This document shows positions 14,901 through 22,150 of a DNA stretch of 22,150 nt, one piece after another. A model generated the notes under the pieces. It saw only the letters and a program-made list of their open reading frames with translations. It did not search any database and had not been told where the DNA came from. Location of the stretch: positions 1 through 22,150 of the IMG/VR virus record IMGVR_UViG_3300020312_000538. One strand, written 5' to 3'. Positions within the stretch are counted from its first letter, which is position 1; each line of letters begins with the position of its first letter. This stretch comes from a virus. Position numbers and translations under genes: made by a program.

Positions 14901-17900
14901 ATGACCTTATGCTCATTCTTTAAGACAATATTCTTAAATGTTATGTTATTTCTTCCAGTAACATCAGTATCAGATGTTCCATATGTCTTTCTTGCATCTG
15001 AAGGAACAACAGGAGTCAAATTATAGTAGGTCTTACTTGGCCATTCAATGTCAGTTCTAACAACTACATTTGCATTTGCATTTCCAGAAATACCATTTCT
15101 TGTAATGTTAAATCCACTTGTACTTGAACCATAAACATCTAATCTTGAATTGAAAGTAATATCTTCAAAGAAATCTAATCTCATGTCCAATAGACTGTTA
15201 TCAGAAACATCAAAAGTGATGGTATTTCCAGTTGTAAAATCTAATGGTGGATTAATCTTAGCAATATAACTCTTATTACCTGCTTGAGACTCAGTTACAG
15301 ATGTTATTGCTACAGGATTAGAAGTAACTACGTCAGATTTGTATTTGCAAAGTTTGATAGACTCAGTATCTTCTCTAAGAACAAAATAAGTCTCATTATT
15401 TGATAGTCCAGCGATAGTATTTCCACTATCGTAATAAACTACTTTATCGCCACTCTGTAAGTCTTCATCAGCGATGTTTATTTGTGTTAAATCAGGAGAA
15501 AAACTAGTTAATCCAAATCCAACTTTCTTTGTAGTTAACTTTGCAATAACTGGGTCATATCTGAAAGAAACAGATTCTTGAGACTTAGGTAATGCATCTA
15601 ATGTAATCGTATCTCCAGTTAAAAGACCATGAGCTGTAGATAGTCCAACATCTCCGTAGAATCTCTCCACTTTCGTGGTTACTTTGGGATACTTAGTCGT
15701 TAATGAATGTGCAAAACCAGAATTAGAAGCAGGAGTATAGAACCATATTGCATCACCAGCCGTAGGGAATCCAACAGTTGCTAATCCAATATAATTTGGT
15801 TCAAAATTAATTGCCCAAACATCCCCATCAGGAAGAACTGCCGTACCTACTCCAGAAGTTGCACCAGCACTGGTTTTTGCCCAAACAATAGAAGTTGCAC
15901 CAATACCCATATTATAGGTTAGGTTTTGACCAGTAAAGAATGTATGATCTTTAATATAAATTCTCTGTTGAGGTACAAACCTGTTTTCTATAGTTTGTGT
16001 AGCAGTAGTACTTAAACCAGTAAGAGGTATATCATAATGTGTTCCAGTAGAACCTACACCAACAGTCTGTTGTGGATTAAAGTAAGTTGCATAATTTTCA
16101 AAAGTAAACTGCGTAACTGTTGAATTACCGACTGGGAATGAGAATTTCTTTGGTTTTAATATGACATTAAATTCTCCTGCTGCATGAGTCATTGCAGCAC
16201 CAACAAAATTCTCTCTGTTTACAAATAACCTAGAGAATTGTTCATCAATATTTGTAACTAAGAATGTCTCAGTTCCTATTCCAATATGATCACTTGGTTC
16301 AAAACCTCGTGTATCTGTAACGTAAATGTGGGTACTAACTCCAGTATTTGTGACATTATCTAAGAATGTAGCCAATCCAACAGTTCTACCAATAACAGTA
16401 ACCTTCTGAGGCCCATTAAATTCAGTAAATTGAGAAGTATCAATACCACTTAAAACAATTGTCTCTCCACTTGATATTTCATGAGGAACTGTTGTTATAC
16501 CAATAATTAAACCCTTATCCTTCCTTAATTCAGTGGCTGTGAATGTAGAAACTCCAATAGTTACGGATTCTACATCTTTACCAAGAATTTCACTTACAAC
16601 AATACTTGCTCCAGTACCATCAGTTCCTCTATTGTCTAAAGTAAGAGGATCGTCTATTTTATACCCATCTCCTCTAGCAAAAATGGTTACTGAAGTTATT
16701 CCAGCATTCTTTGTTTTTCTAACTTCAAATTCTTGTTTTAAAGCATCCTTAACATCATCAATCAATTCATAATCCGAATTACCATATGTCAGATAATATG
16801 GGGATATATTTCTAGTAAGTTTTCTAGCAGCAATATCAATATCTTGGTTGAAGAAAGTTACAAAATTCTCTTCTATTGGGGTATCTTTAAATGAACCACC
16901 AATCATATATGGGAACTTAGGTTCAGCAACACCACTAGAATCAACATCAACACTGTAAAAATATGCATAAGTTCCATCTGGGAACTGTGGTGTAACACAA
17001 TATCTTCCACCATGTTCATCTAAGTCGCCAGAGTTGTCAAAAAGATAATCATTAACAAAGTATCCAAATGCAAAGCCAGGAGGTCTTAAACCCGATCTTA
17101 GACTTGTATCAAGGATATATCCACTACTCAATCTAATAATGGCACCACCAACAGCATTCTGATAACCATAAGGGCCGTAAATCGGATTACCATCATAAGC
17201 ATATCCCAATACTGGTGAATGAGTTGCATTAGGTGTTTCTAAGTTACCAGAGTCAATATTATCTCCAAGTTGATACCTCAACTTCTGTGGAGGATACATT
17301 CCTATTGTTTGAAGTTGATATTCTGGGTTTGTACTTGGTTTCGTTAATATAGAGTCCTCAACGCTAATAATACTTTCATTTTTATTGACTTGATTGATTT
17401 TCCACTCTTTAACATTAGCAATAAACTTAGCAGACTTACCTCTATTTCTTAAATCTAAAGTAGTATCACTAGAAGCATAACCAACACCACCATCAAGTAT
17501 TGATACACCAGTTATTCTATTATTTGTAATAATTGGCCTAATATCAGCAAAATCCCCTGTAGGACTGTAAACAATGATATCCGAGTCTTCTCTATACCCC
17601 TGACCAGTAGCAAGTATCTGAACGTCTACAATAGAACCATCAATAATGATTGGTTTCAATAATGCTTGATATACAACGGTTGATATACCAACATCAGGTC
17701 TTCTATGGAAATCCATGATGTTAGTACAACCATAACCAATTCCACCCTCTTCTAAGTAAACACTTTCAATAGATCCAAGAACTAAAGGTGATATCTCTGG
17801 TTTAATAACAGTTGTACTACCAATAGCAGATAAACTTTCTACGTTTACTACTATAGGTGGGTATTTTATGGTATGTTTACCACTACCCAAACTCTTAATT

Positions 17901-20900
17901 ACAACAGTTTTATTTTTGTCATAATTCGTAAGATCTCTTAGTGTTGAAACACCGACATCACACAATCTGAACCTATTTGAGTCAATTTTCTTAACAGCAT
18001 ATTGTGTAGTGGTTGAAAGACCATTAGCAACAGTCCCATCGGTAGAATACTCAACAATCTCACCATTATCAAAATTATGATCATATGCAAGAATATAATT
18101 ATCGGATGTACTAATACCCGACTGCGTATCACCATTAACAGGTCTTGCCTGAACGATAATCTTCTTATTTGAATATCCAGAACCAGATTCTTTAACGTAA
18201 ATCTTGGTTATAGTGTTTTTAGCGTTAAGTGAGGTGAATTTATGGAAACCAAAACTGATATTTCCCAAATTAACCGTATTAATTCCAACTTTAGCTTCTT
18301 CTGGAGTATTATATAATTTAATTTTCTTTTCATTCTCCACTCCAACGAAATAAGTAGATCCACTAACAACGTTAACAATAGGAGTATTACCTCTAGCGTC
18401 ATAAACAACACCTTCACCAACTTCAAAGTTGTGTCTTTCTTGGAAAGTTACACTTTCATCAGTTGTGTTGACTGAAGTACCATCTGCCTTGAAATTAGCA
18501 ATAATTCTACCTTTTACAAGGTTAGACTCAAGAACAGCACCAGATCCATTGCCACCACTGACTGTTATCTTGGGTTTTTCTTGATATCCAATGCCAGGAG
18601 TAATTAACTTGACTTCTCTGAATGATCCAGAAATATTAGCATGTCCAACAGCACCAGATCCTTGTTGATCATTAATGACCAAAGGTGGGCCTGTTATAAC
18701 ATCATAACCTTCGCCTGGATTTGTTACTTTTATACTAGTAATATCACCGTGGAAGATCTGTTCATCAAAAACAGTAGGTGGGAACAGCTCAACACCATTC
18801 GCCATCAATCCGATAGCTCTATTATTAACTTCTCTCTTGTTTGGATCATCAAATAACGTCTTTTCTTTGATGAATGGATACTTTCTAAGAATCTTTTGAT
18901 TCTTTAGTGTTTTATTCTCCCACCCAGACTTATAAATGTACTGACCTGTAGTATTTGTCCTTACAGCAATGTATTTTTTAGCAAATACGTCAGCACCACT
19001 AAATGAAAGATAGAATTGAGTTTGGTTAATAGTCGTGACAAAGTAGATACCAGTACTAATTCCACTATTGGTAGTGTTGTCCCAATAGATTTTATCTCCA
19101 GTTACGTAATTGTGGTTTAGAGGGGTGTTGGCAGCGGGGTCTTCTGATTTTATGGTATATGTATAGCCACCACCTAATAAAGGTGTTCCAAACCCATCTG
19201 TGACCTCTACAGAACTACTCTTAACCCATACCTTATTGTCAGTTGCAAAAATAGGGTAATTTGGTAGACCAGATGATGCTACATAGAAATATTTCTCTTC
19301 TTTATCAAGATAACTGTTTTGAATACCAACAGGGAAGTTATCTACTCCAGCAAAATAATTAGAATTATGGGAAGCTTTGGTAACTGTCTTGGTAATAGTG
19401 TCTGCACCAGTTGGAACCGTGCCACTAGTTTGAACAACAATAGTGTTTGAATATACTTGCGATACATTCGTTGAATCATATTCAATTTGCTTAATTGTAA
19501 CGTCAACAGACTCTTGATTTTGATTTTTTAGTTTTAGAATCTCATCAATATAGAAAACACATGAATCATATAGTGAAATTCTGTAAGTATTGACGTTTAC
19601 CTGATCAAGAGTAGAAATACTATGACTAGAAGGAATATTATAGATCCAATTATTAAATTTCGCACTCTCACCCATGTCCTTACCGAACGAGAGTAACTTG
19701 AGGTTATCCCCAAGTTTCATATTCGTAGATTTAGTAGTATCTACTTGATCAATAACATTAACAAGTCTAAATTCAAGTTTTGATGTCTGCCCATATCCTG
19801 CATAGGCATATGCGAGTTTATTTTCAAGTATATCTGCACCAAAAACCAAAGAAGTACTGATACCAGTAACTCCTAAGAATTGGTTTATTGTTTTATCCGT
19901 ATAACGTAAGTTTAGGAAGTTTGCACCTGCTCTAGGTTTAACTAATAGAGTACCACTCTGTCCAAATCCAACTGTGGAGTCTACAACAAGAGTCTCAGCA
20001 TTTTCATCAGTTAATTCCAATGCCTTCGTCTTACCAGGCACTTGGAAATTACCATCAAATGATGTAGAGTCTAACGATACTTCATAAAAGTCCTGTTGAT
20101 TAATTGGACGATACTCAACATTGTAAATTGAAGCACTAACAGTACCAATACCAGCAACATCTTGATATAAGAAGTTACCAACAGTTTCTAAAGGTTCACC
20201 ACCAAACAAGTTTTCTAAAAGAACATGTTTAGTTTTGAAATATACGTTATCAGAAGGAACTAATGTTCTTTCAATTGGTTTGATGAGTTCAATATCCTCA
20301 CCATAAAGAAGTTTGAATAGGATCTGATAAGAAGCATCAGTTCCTTTCGACATATAGAAGTCTTTTGCCCTTGTTAGGACATTAGTAACTGATGTTCCAG
20401 ATATAAACGATCTATTTTCAAAGCCTGGAAGAAATTCTGTCTTAAACTTAGTAAAGAAACTTTGTAAGAAGAGATTACTTAAATTAGTTACTACTGCACC
20501 TTCAAGGTGTGCCTTTGCAGAAGTTTCTGCGAAATTTAAGAATTCTGCAGCATCTTCTTTCGATATCTGATCTATTCCACTAAAACCCCTTGCACATCCA
20601 TCAAATGTAGTAGCGGTCTTTGATGTATATGTAATAATCTCATTATCAATCTTCAACAGACCATAAGTTTCAGGCCAACCAGTTGTTGATGCAACTTCTA
20701 TAGTAGTATCACCTGCAAGTGCAGATAAAGTAAGAACTGTAGCTGGTATTAAAGTTTCATTATTAAAAGCACCAATCTTCCTGTATTCTGGTAAATTGGT
20801 CGCTAGATCAACTACACCAGATTGATGTTCTTGAGATTCGTAATATTGGTTTAGAAAAGCCCCAAACAAAGGAGATTCCTGATTCAAAAACTCAGGAATC

Positions 20901-20947
20901 TGTGATTCTATTAAATGAGAGACTTTTACTCTTTTAATATCCGTCAT
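11945..20947 (-). CDS. 7: Giant gp7-type baseplate wedge protein with large repeat insertion and YHYH-like domain (3000 aa)
   Basis: This is probably the gp7 homologue, the central organiser of the baseplate wedge. Residues about 196-221 (DFYMSKGTDASYQILFKLLY) resemble the T4 gp7 C-terminal block DFYSTKGIEASYKFLFKVLY. Residues about 2432-2456 (SIKSKLPHNRW, IVHPSGF) resemble T4 KIKSNLPSSRW...FVHPVGF. In T4 (1032 aa) these blocks are about 100 residues apart; here about 2,200 residues lie between. The T4 N-terminal half is not evident. Residues 80-124 hold a small beta module ending in DGCARGFSG. The insertion contains a dozen or so GxGY strand repeats, about four 'GDxVxY...GL...YFV' modules and a YHYH-like domain (about 1240-1330). 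The last 540 residues carry two copies of a GGxGY...SIAGTY module. ATG abuts the gp6 stop (TAAATG) and the Shine-Dalgarno is weak, so translation is probably coupled to gp6. The stop is TAA at 11947-11945. No signal peptide or membrane segment is apparent. Confidence 0.82.
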   Translation of the reverse strand: MTDIKRVKVSHLIESQIPEFLNQESPLFGAFLNQYYESQEHQSGVVDLATNLPEYRKIGAFNNETLIPATVLTLSALAGDTTIEVASTTGWPETYGLLKIDNEIITYTSKTATTFDGCARGFSGIDQISKEDAAEFLNFAETSAKAHLEGAVVTNLSNLFLQSFFTKFKTEFLPGFENRSFISGTSVTNVLTRAKDFYMSKGTDASYQILFKLLYGEDIELIKPIERTLVPSDNVYFKTKHVLLENLFGGEPLETVGNFLYQDVAGIGTVSASIYNVEYRPINQQDFYEVSLDSTSFDGNFQVPGKTKALELTDENAETLVVDSTVGFGQSGTLLVKPRAGANFLNLRYTDKTINQFLGVTGISTSLVFGADILENKLAYAYAGYGQTSKLEFRLVNVIDQVDTTKSTNMKLGDNLKLLSFGKDMGESAKFNNWIYNIPSSHSISTLDQVNVNTYRISLYDSCVFYIDEILKLKNQNQESVDVTIKQIEYDSTNVSQVYSNTIVVQTSGTVPTGADTITKTVTKASHNSNYFAGVDNFPVGIQNSYLDKEEKYFYVASSGLPNYPIFATDNKVWVKSSSVEVTDGFGTPLLGGGYTYTIKSEDPAANTPLNHNYVTGDKIYWDNTTNSGISTGIYFVTTINQTQFYLSFSGADVFAKKYIAVRTNTTGQYIYKSGWENKTLKNQKILRKYPFIKEKTLFDDPNKREVNNRAIGLMANGVELFPPTVFDEQIFHGDITSIKVTNPGEGYDVITGPPLVINDQQGSGAVGHANISGSFREVKLITPGIGYQEKPKITVSGGNGSGAVLESNLVKGRIIANFKADGTSVNTTDESVTFQERHNFEVGEGVVYDARGNTPIVNVVSGSTYFVGVENEKKIKLYNTPEEAKVGINTVNLGNISFGFHKFTSLNAKNTITKIYVKESGSGYSNKKIIVQARPVNGDTQSGISTSDNYILAYDHNFDNGEIVEYSTDGTVANGLSTTTQYAVKKIDSNRFRLCDVGVSTLRDLTNYDKNKTVVIKSLGSGKHTIKYPPIVVNVESLSAIGSTTVIKPEISPLVLGSIESVYLEEGGIGYGCTNIMDFHRRPDVGISTVVYQALLKPIIIDGSIVDVQILATGQGYREDSDIIVYSPTGDFADIRPIITNNRITGVSILDGGVGYASSDTTLDLRNRGKSAKFIANVKEWKINQVNKNESIISVEDSILTKPSTNPEYQLQTIGMYPPQKLRYQLGDNIDSGNLETPNATHSPVLGYAYDGNPIYGPYGYQNAVGGAIIRLSSGYILDTSLRSGLRPPGFAFGYFVNDYLFDNSGDLDEHGGRYCVTPQFPDGTYAYFYSVDVDSSGVAEPKFPYMIGGSFKDTPIEENFVTFFNQDIDIAARKLTRNISPYYLTYGNSDYELIDDVKDALKQEFEVRKTKNAGITSVTIFARGDGYKIDDPLTLDNRGTDGTGASIVVSEILGKDVESVTIGVSTFTATELRKDKGLIIGITTVPHEISSGETIVLSGIDTSQFTEFNGPQKVTVIGRTVGLATFLDNVTNTGVSTHIYVTDTRGFEPSDHIGIGTETFLVTNIDEQFSRLFVNRENFVGAAMTHAAGEFNVILKPKKFSFPVGNSTVTQFTFENYATYFNPQQTVGVGSTGTHYDIPLTGLSTTATQTIENRFVPQQRIYIKDHTFFTGQNLTYNMGIGATSIVWAKTSAGATSGVGTAVLPDGDVWAINFEPNYIGLATVGFPTAGDAIWFYTPASNSGFAHSLTTKYPKVTTKVERFYGDVGLSTAHGLLTGDTITLDALPKSQESVSFRYDPVIAKLTTKKVGFGLTSFSPDLTQINIADEDLQSGDKVVYYDSGNTIAGLSNNETYFVLREDTESIKLCKYKSDVVTSNPVAITSVTESQAGNKSYIAKINPPLDFTTGNTITFDVSDNSLLDMRLDFFEDITFNSRLDVYGSSTSGFNITRNGISGNANANVVVRTDIEWPSKTYYNLTPVVPSDARKTYGTSDTDVTGRNNITFKNIVLKNEHKVIRSDDKNFTFNLLEKPLESQKYISRTGVSTITYSTTSPTARGPVSKTKINFPGKGYTVLPKVIGFASSEGQDAIVKVSSPEIGQIDTIERVKDGFDYPTDPTLLPFLSVPAIVDISGIARIDQIKVVDGGKRYNQPPKLTVRGNDNVSIAAHVVGGSVDRVEVIDNAYEFKEPLSIITTNNSNGYDIDAITHTGTSVTVELLLDAQFNIPVKTGFASTETKLPFAIGDKVFVEGCRLKPTSLIAGEGNFNSADYDYTFYSVTGVSTVNNTVTFSMNDAPGISTVTLGSYDDDFTLGSIVNYNDMAKFQMTIIDDAKYVSGEKVTSTRFEGYVSENGWNGNIGQLRLRDTIGKLLPGDTLYGQVSKLYGNVRDVNRFSVDTTLGVTRDKVSKNDMNVGILNDFSQRLSDNFYYQKFAYSIKSKLPHNRWKEAVKSIVHPSGFLEFSDLVVESNSKKDAETLNLVSVGIAKSTNMKVKPADIKIDLILNIDSEMYLGKRDNFAMITEDDPLPDGSVQRIYFPEGRPIKSFVMNKTNKVLNLDDISSGFNGAHDRTGTLVGSKQFQLTSGGVPAFKKQYNSADGNVVDLALNIISIQNHDFQTGQAVTLDTQGGSKIGIAITSHTTGTKDIIMAATTSGIGGSAMFENGYNVQIPGPVTGTAVTANPPGDQFRIYGFGNPDGGLPGISTRGSNAHFQVKFDFNQTTGQCISTAVTLINGGSGYFVGDNVSIAGTYLGGATPANNLTFPVTKVTGTRTGITTMYSNVPSTNDGSGSGAIFNITRDGNLDVTNIGIVTGGTGYASTNVISIAGTYIGGATPTDNIFLSPTELGTNVMPNELFVQKVDDFKFRVAGLSTSLPFNFIGLGTGTHLLKVQEPTKQALIMIDNIIQTPIKNKKLNVTVSSALGQTDEGVTVSAGIGSLSKGDILKIDDEYMKVKQIGDTTFAQARTAKAENTVANNFYYDTNRVNSNVTSADTTTVTHDDNPPY
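12440..12770 (-). repeat. Direct repeat of a GGxGY...SIAGTY module near the gp7 C-terminus
   Basis: Two copies of a roughly 35-residue module lie 78 codons apart. The first copied reads GGSGYFVGDNVSIAGTYLGG followed by ATPANN; the second reads GGTGYASTNVISIAGTYIGG followed by ATPTDN. At DNA level the similarity is plain between the stretches starting near 12459 and 12693 (offset 234 nt, an exact multiple of three). This is an in-frame tandem duplication of a beta module in the C-terminal tail of the protein. Confidence 0.8.
16949..17230 (-). other. YHYH-like domain inside the gp7 homologue
   Basis: Residues about 1240-1330 of the 3000-residue protein read HSPVLGYAYDGNPIYGPYGY, then DLDEHGGRYCVTPQFPDGTY, then AYFYSVD. 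The order (Gly-Tyr-Ala-x-Asp-Gly-x-Pro-Ile-Tyr-Gly-Pro-Tyr-Gly, an acidic LDE turn, then 'VTPxxPDGTYxYxxxxD') is the signature of the YHYH domain family, found in secreted proteins of bacteria and in some marine phage virion proteins. The eponymous Tyr-His-Tyr-His is replaced by Tyr-Ala-Tyr-Phe here. The molecular role of the family is not known to me; I infer only that this is an intact, folded, surface-type domain embedded in the gp7 insertion. Confidence 0.75.
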
Positions 20948-22150
20948 TTATCTTGTATAGATTGTTTCGCTAGCATAACTAGAGGTTTTGACGTATGATG
21001 TAGCAGATGTATTTTCACCAGATGAAATAACGTCTGGTAAAGCAGTAACTTTACTATTTGCGACATCTAATTGGAGATACAAATCCTTCAAAGCAATAAC
21101 ATCATTTGATTCGGGAATTGTCTCTATTTCGATGACTCCGCTTGCAAGTGCAGCACCTGTTATATTTACCACATCCAAAATAAGCTCTCCGTGAGCATAA
21201 TCAATTGTACCAGCGTCATTTTTAACAATTAGAGGAAGATTATTGACTAATTTAAAGAATACAAGTTTTCCTACAGTTGTTCCAGCGGTAGGAATGTCTC
21301 CAATATATAAAGTTCCATCAATACCACTTACTGTAAACCCTGTTGAACGCACTCCATATCCACCACACTGTTGATAGAAGGCATTTCCATAACAGAGTTC
21401 ATATGTTGCAAAAGTATTGATCTCAGGGGTTATATCCCTCCTCATCTTAACTCTGGTGATGTTTGAAGTAACACCCCTTGCAGAGTCATCAATTAGACCA
21501 ACAACTTTACTATATTTGAATCTACCACCAAAATCATTAATATCAGACGATGATGAGTAAGTTGTTAGTGTTCTTGTAACAGCAGTAAGCAATTCAGTAG
21601 CATCTGAAGTTGCGTTAGTGTTATAATACACTGCCGTATCGACTTCAACGTAAAGATACTTGAGATCGATGATTTCTGGTTTAATTCCAGCAATAGAATA
21701 CTGTTTTAGTTGCCTAGAAATATCATCCTTAGTAATTTGAGATAAGAATGAACCATTTTTAGGTTTTATTGAAATAAAGACCTTTCCATATTCAGGAGGA
21801 TCCAGTTCTTCCCCTCCATAGGCGGTCACAGACTCAACGTTAGGATATACGAATGGAATTATACCCGAATAGTCGTTGGCGGTCACGGCACGGTACTGTG
21901 ATGAGTATATACGAGGTGCAAGATACTTAATTGAACTTACATCTTCAATACTGTCACCCATTTCCGCTTTTTGGGTTGTTGTGAGAAGTGAAATACCACC
22001 AGTAATCGTAGAATCGGTATCATCCTTCAAAATTCCCACAAATGAGAAATTTCTAGCGTTATTTCCCAATGCTCCGTTAGTTACAATGTAAGTAACTTCA
22101 ATAATTGCTCCAGCAGGCGGTTTTTTACCAATAATTCCGTCTCCAAAGAG
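20948..22150 (-). CDS. 6: Baseplate wedge subunit gp6 (C-terminal 400 residues; 5' end beyond window)
   Basis: This is the C-terminal part of the T4-type baseplate wedge protein gp6, which forms the inner ring of the baseplate by pairing of neighbouring wedges. The frame is open to the right edge and ends at TAA (20950-20948). Just inside the edge it reads LFGDGIIGKKPP, then VTYIVTNG and GNNARNF, a pattern typical of the Baseplate_J/gp6 fold. Further on come YSSQYRAVTANDY, YGKVFISIKPKNG, and a C-terminal block with RVKMRRDI and CYGNAFYQ. T4 gp6 has 660 residues, so roughly the last 60% is visible. A TTG at 22069-22067 could be mistaken for a start, but conserved gp6 sequence continues upstream of it, so it is internal. 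The gp7 start codon follows the stop with no gap, matching the T4 order 6-7. Family identification is from motif recognition and is confident; residue-level boundaries are not. Confidence 0.9.
   Translation of the reverse strand, partial: LFGDGIIGKKPPAGAIIEVTYIVTNGALGNNARNFSFVGILKDDTDSTITGGISLLTTTQKAEMGDSIEDVSSIKYLAPRIYSSQYRAVTANDYSGIIPFVYPNVESVTAYGGEELDPPEYGKVFISIKPKNGSFLSQITKDDISRQLKQYSIAGIKPEIIDLKYLYVEVDTAVYYNTNATSDATELLTAVTRTLTTYSSSSDINDFGGRFKYSKVVGLIDDSARGVTSNITRVKMRRDITPEINTFATYELCYGNAFYQQCGGYGVRSTGFTVSGIDGTLYIGDIPTAGTTVGKLVFFKLVNNLPLIVKNDAGTIDYAHGELILDVVNITGAALASGVIEIETIPESNDVIALKDLYLQLDVANSKVTALPDVISSGENTSATSYVKTSSYASETIYTR

Noticed and set aside
20948-22069. TTG at 22069-22067 as the start of a 373-residue protein
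   Set aside because: The same frame is open to the right edge and carries conserved gp6 sequence (FGDGIIGKKPP, VTYIVTNG) upstream, so the TTG is internal.

Overview
This window looks like part of the tail/baseplate (late) gene block of a T4-like marine myovirus, most likely a cyanophage or pelagiphage. The evidence is a recognisable gp6 C-terminal half, a gp7 homologue, a gp9/gp10-type N-terminus, a perfect T4-type late promoter box (TATAAATA), low GC and compact head-to-tail genes. The host cannot be fixed from this stretch. Everything is transcribed from the minus strand (right to left), and I see no convincing gene on the plus strand.

Layout in transcription order. (1) 22150-20948: baseplate wedge gp6, open at the right window edge. 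(2) 20947-11945: a 3000-residue gp7-type wedge protein whose ATG directly abuts the gp6 stop (TAAATG). Its two conserved gp7 blocks are separated by about 2,200 inserted residues of beta-rich repeats and a YHYH-like domain. (3) 11944-11917: a 28-nt gap with the late promoter. (4) 11916-10894: a 340-residue protein with a gp9/gp10-like first 41 residues and a fibre-like body. (5) 10893-10880: a 14-nt gap with a Shine-Dalgarno sequence. (6) 10879 to the left edge: one uninterrupted frame of at least 3,626 codons. It is a modular repeat protein with an 18-copy C-x2-D-x5-[HK]-x-Y-P-[RK] array, interleaved GG-x-Y-x-H-x-F repeats and a probable seven-bladed beta-propeller. It is still open at position 1.

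All four products are expected to be virion parts. gp6 and gp7 form the baseplate wedge. The 340-residue protein probably docks on it through its gp9/gp10-like N-terminus. The giant protein is probably a baseplate-attached fibre or adhesin-like structure, but this role is inferred from composition and position only. The gp7 homologue and the giant protein share several small modules (GxGY strands, 'INxxxQTP', 'HGLxxGDxV'), which suggests a common pool of exchangeable beta domains.

No tRNA, CRISPR, insertion sequence, integrase or factor-independent terminator was seen. No stretch longer than 28 bases lies outside a gene. The most unusual content is the Cys/Asp/His repeat array and the very large insertion in gp7.
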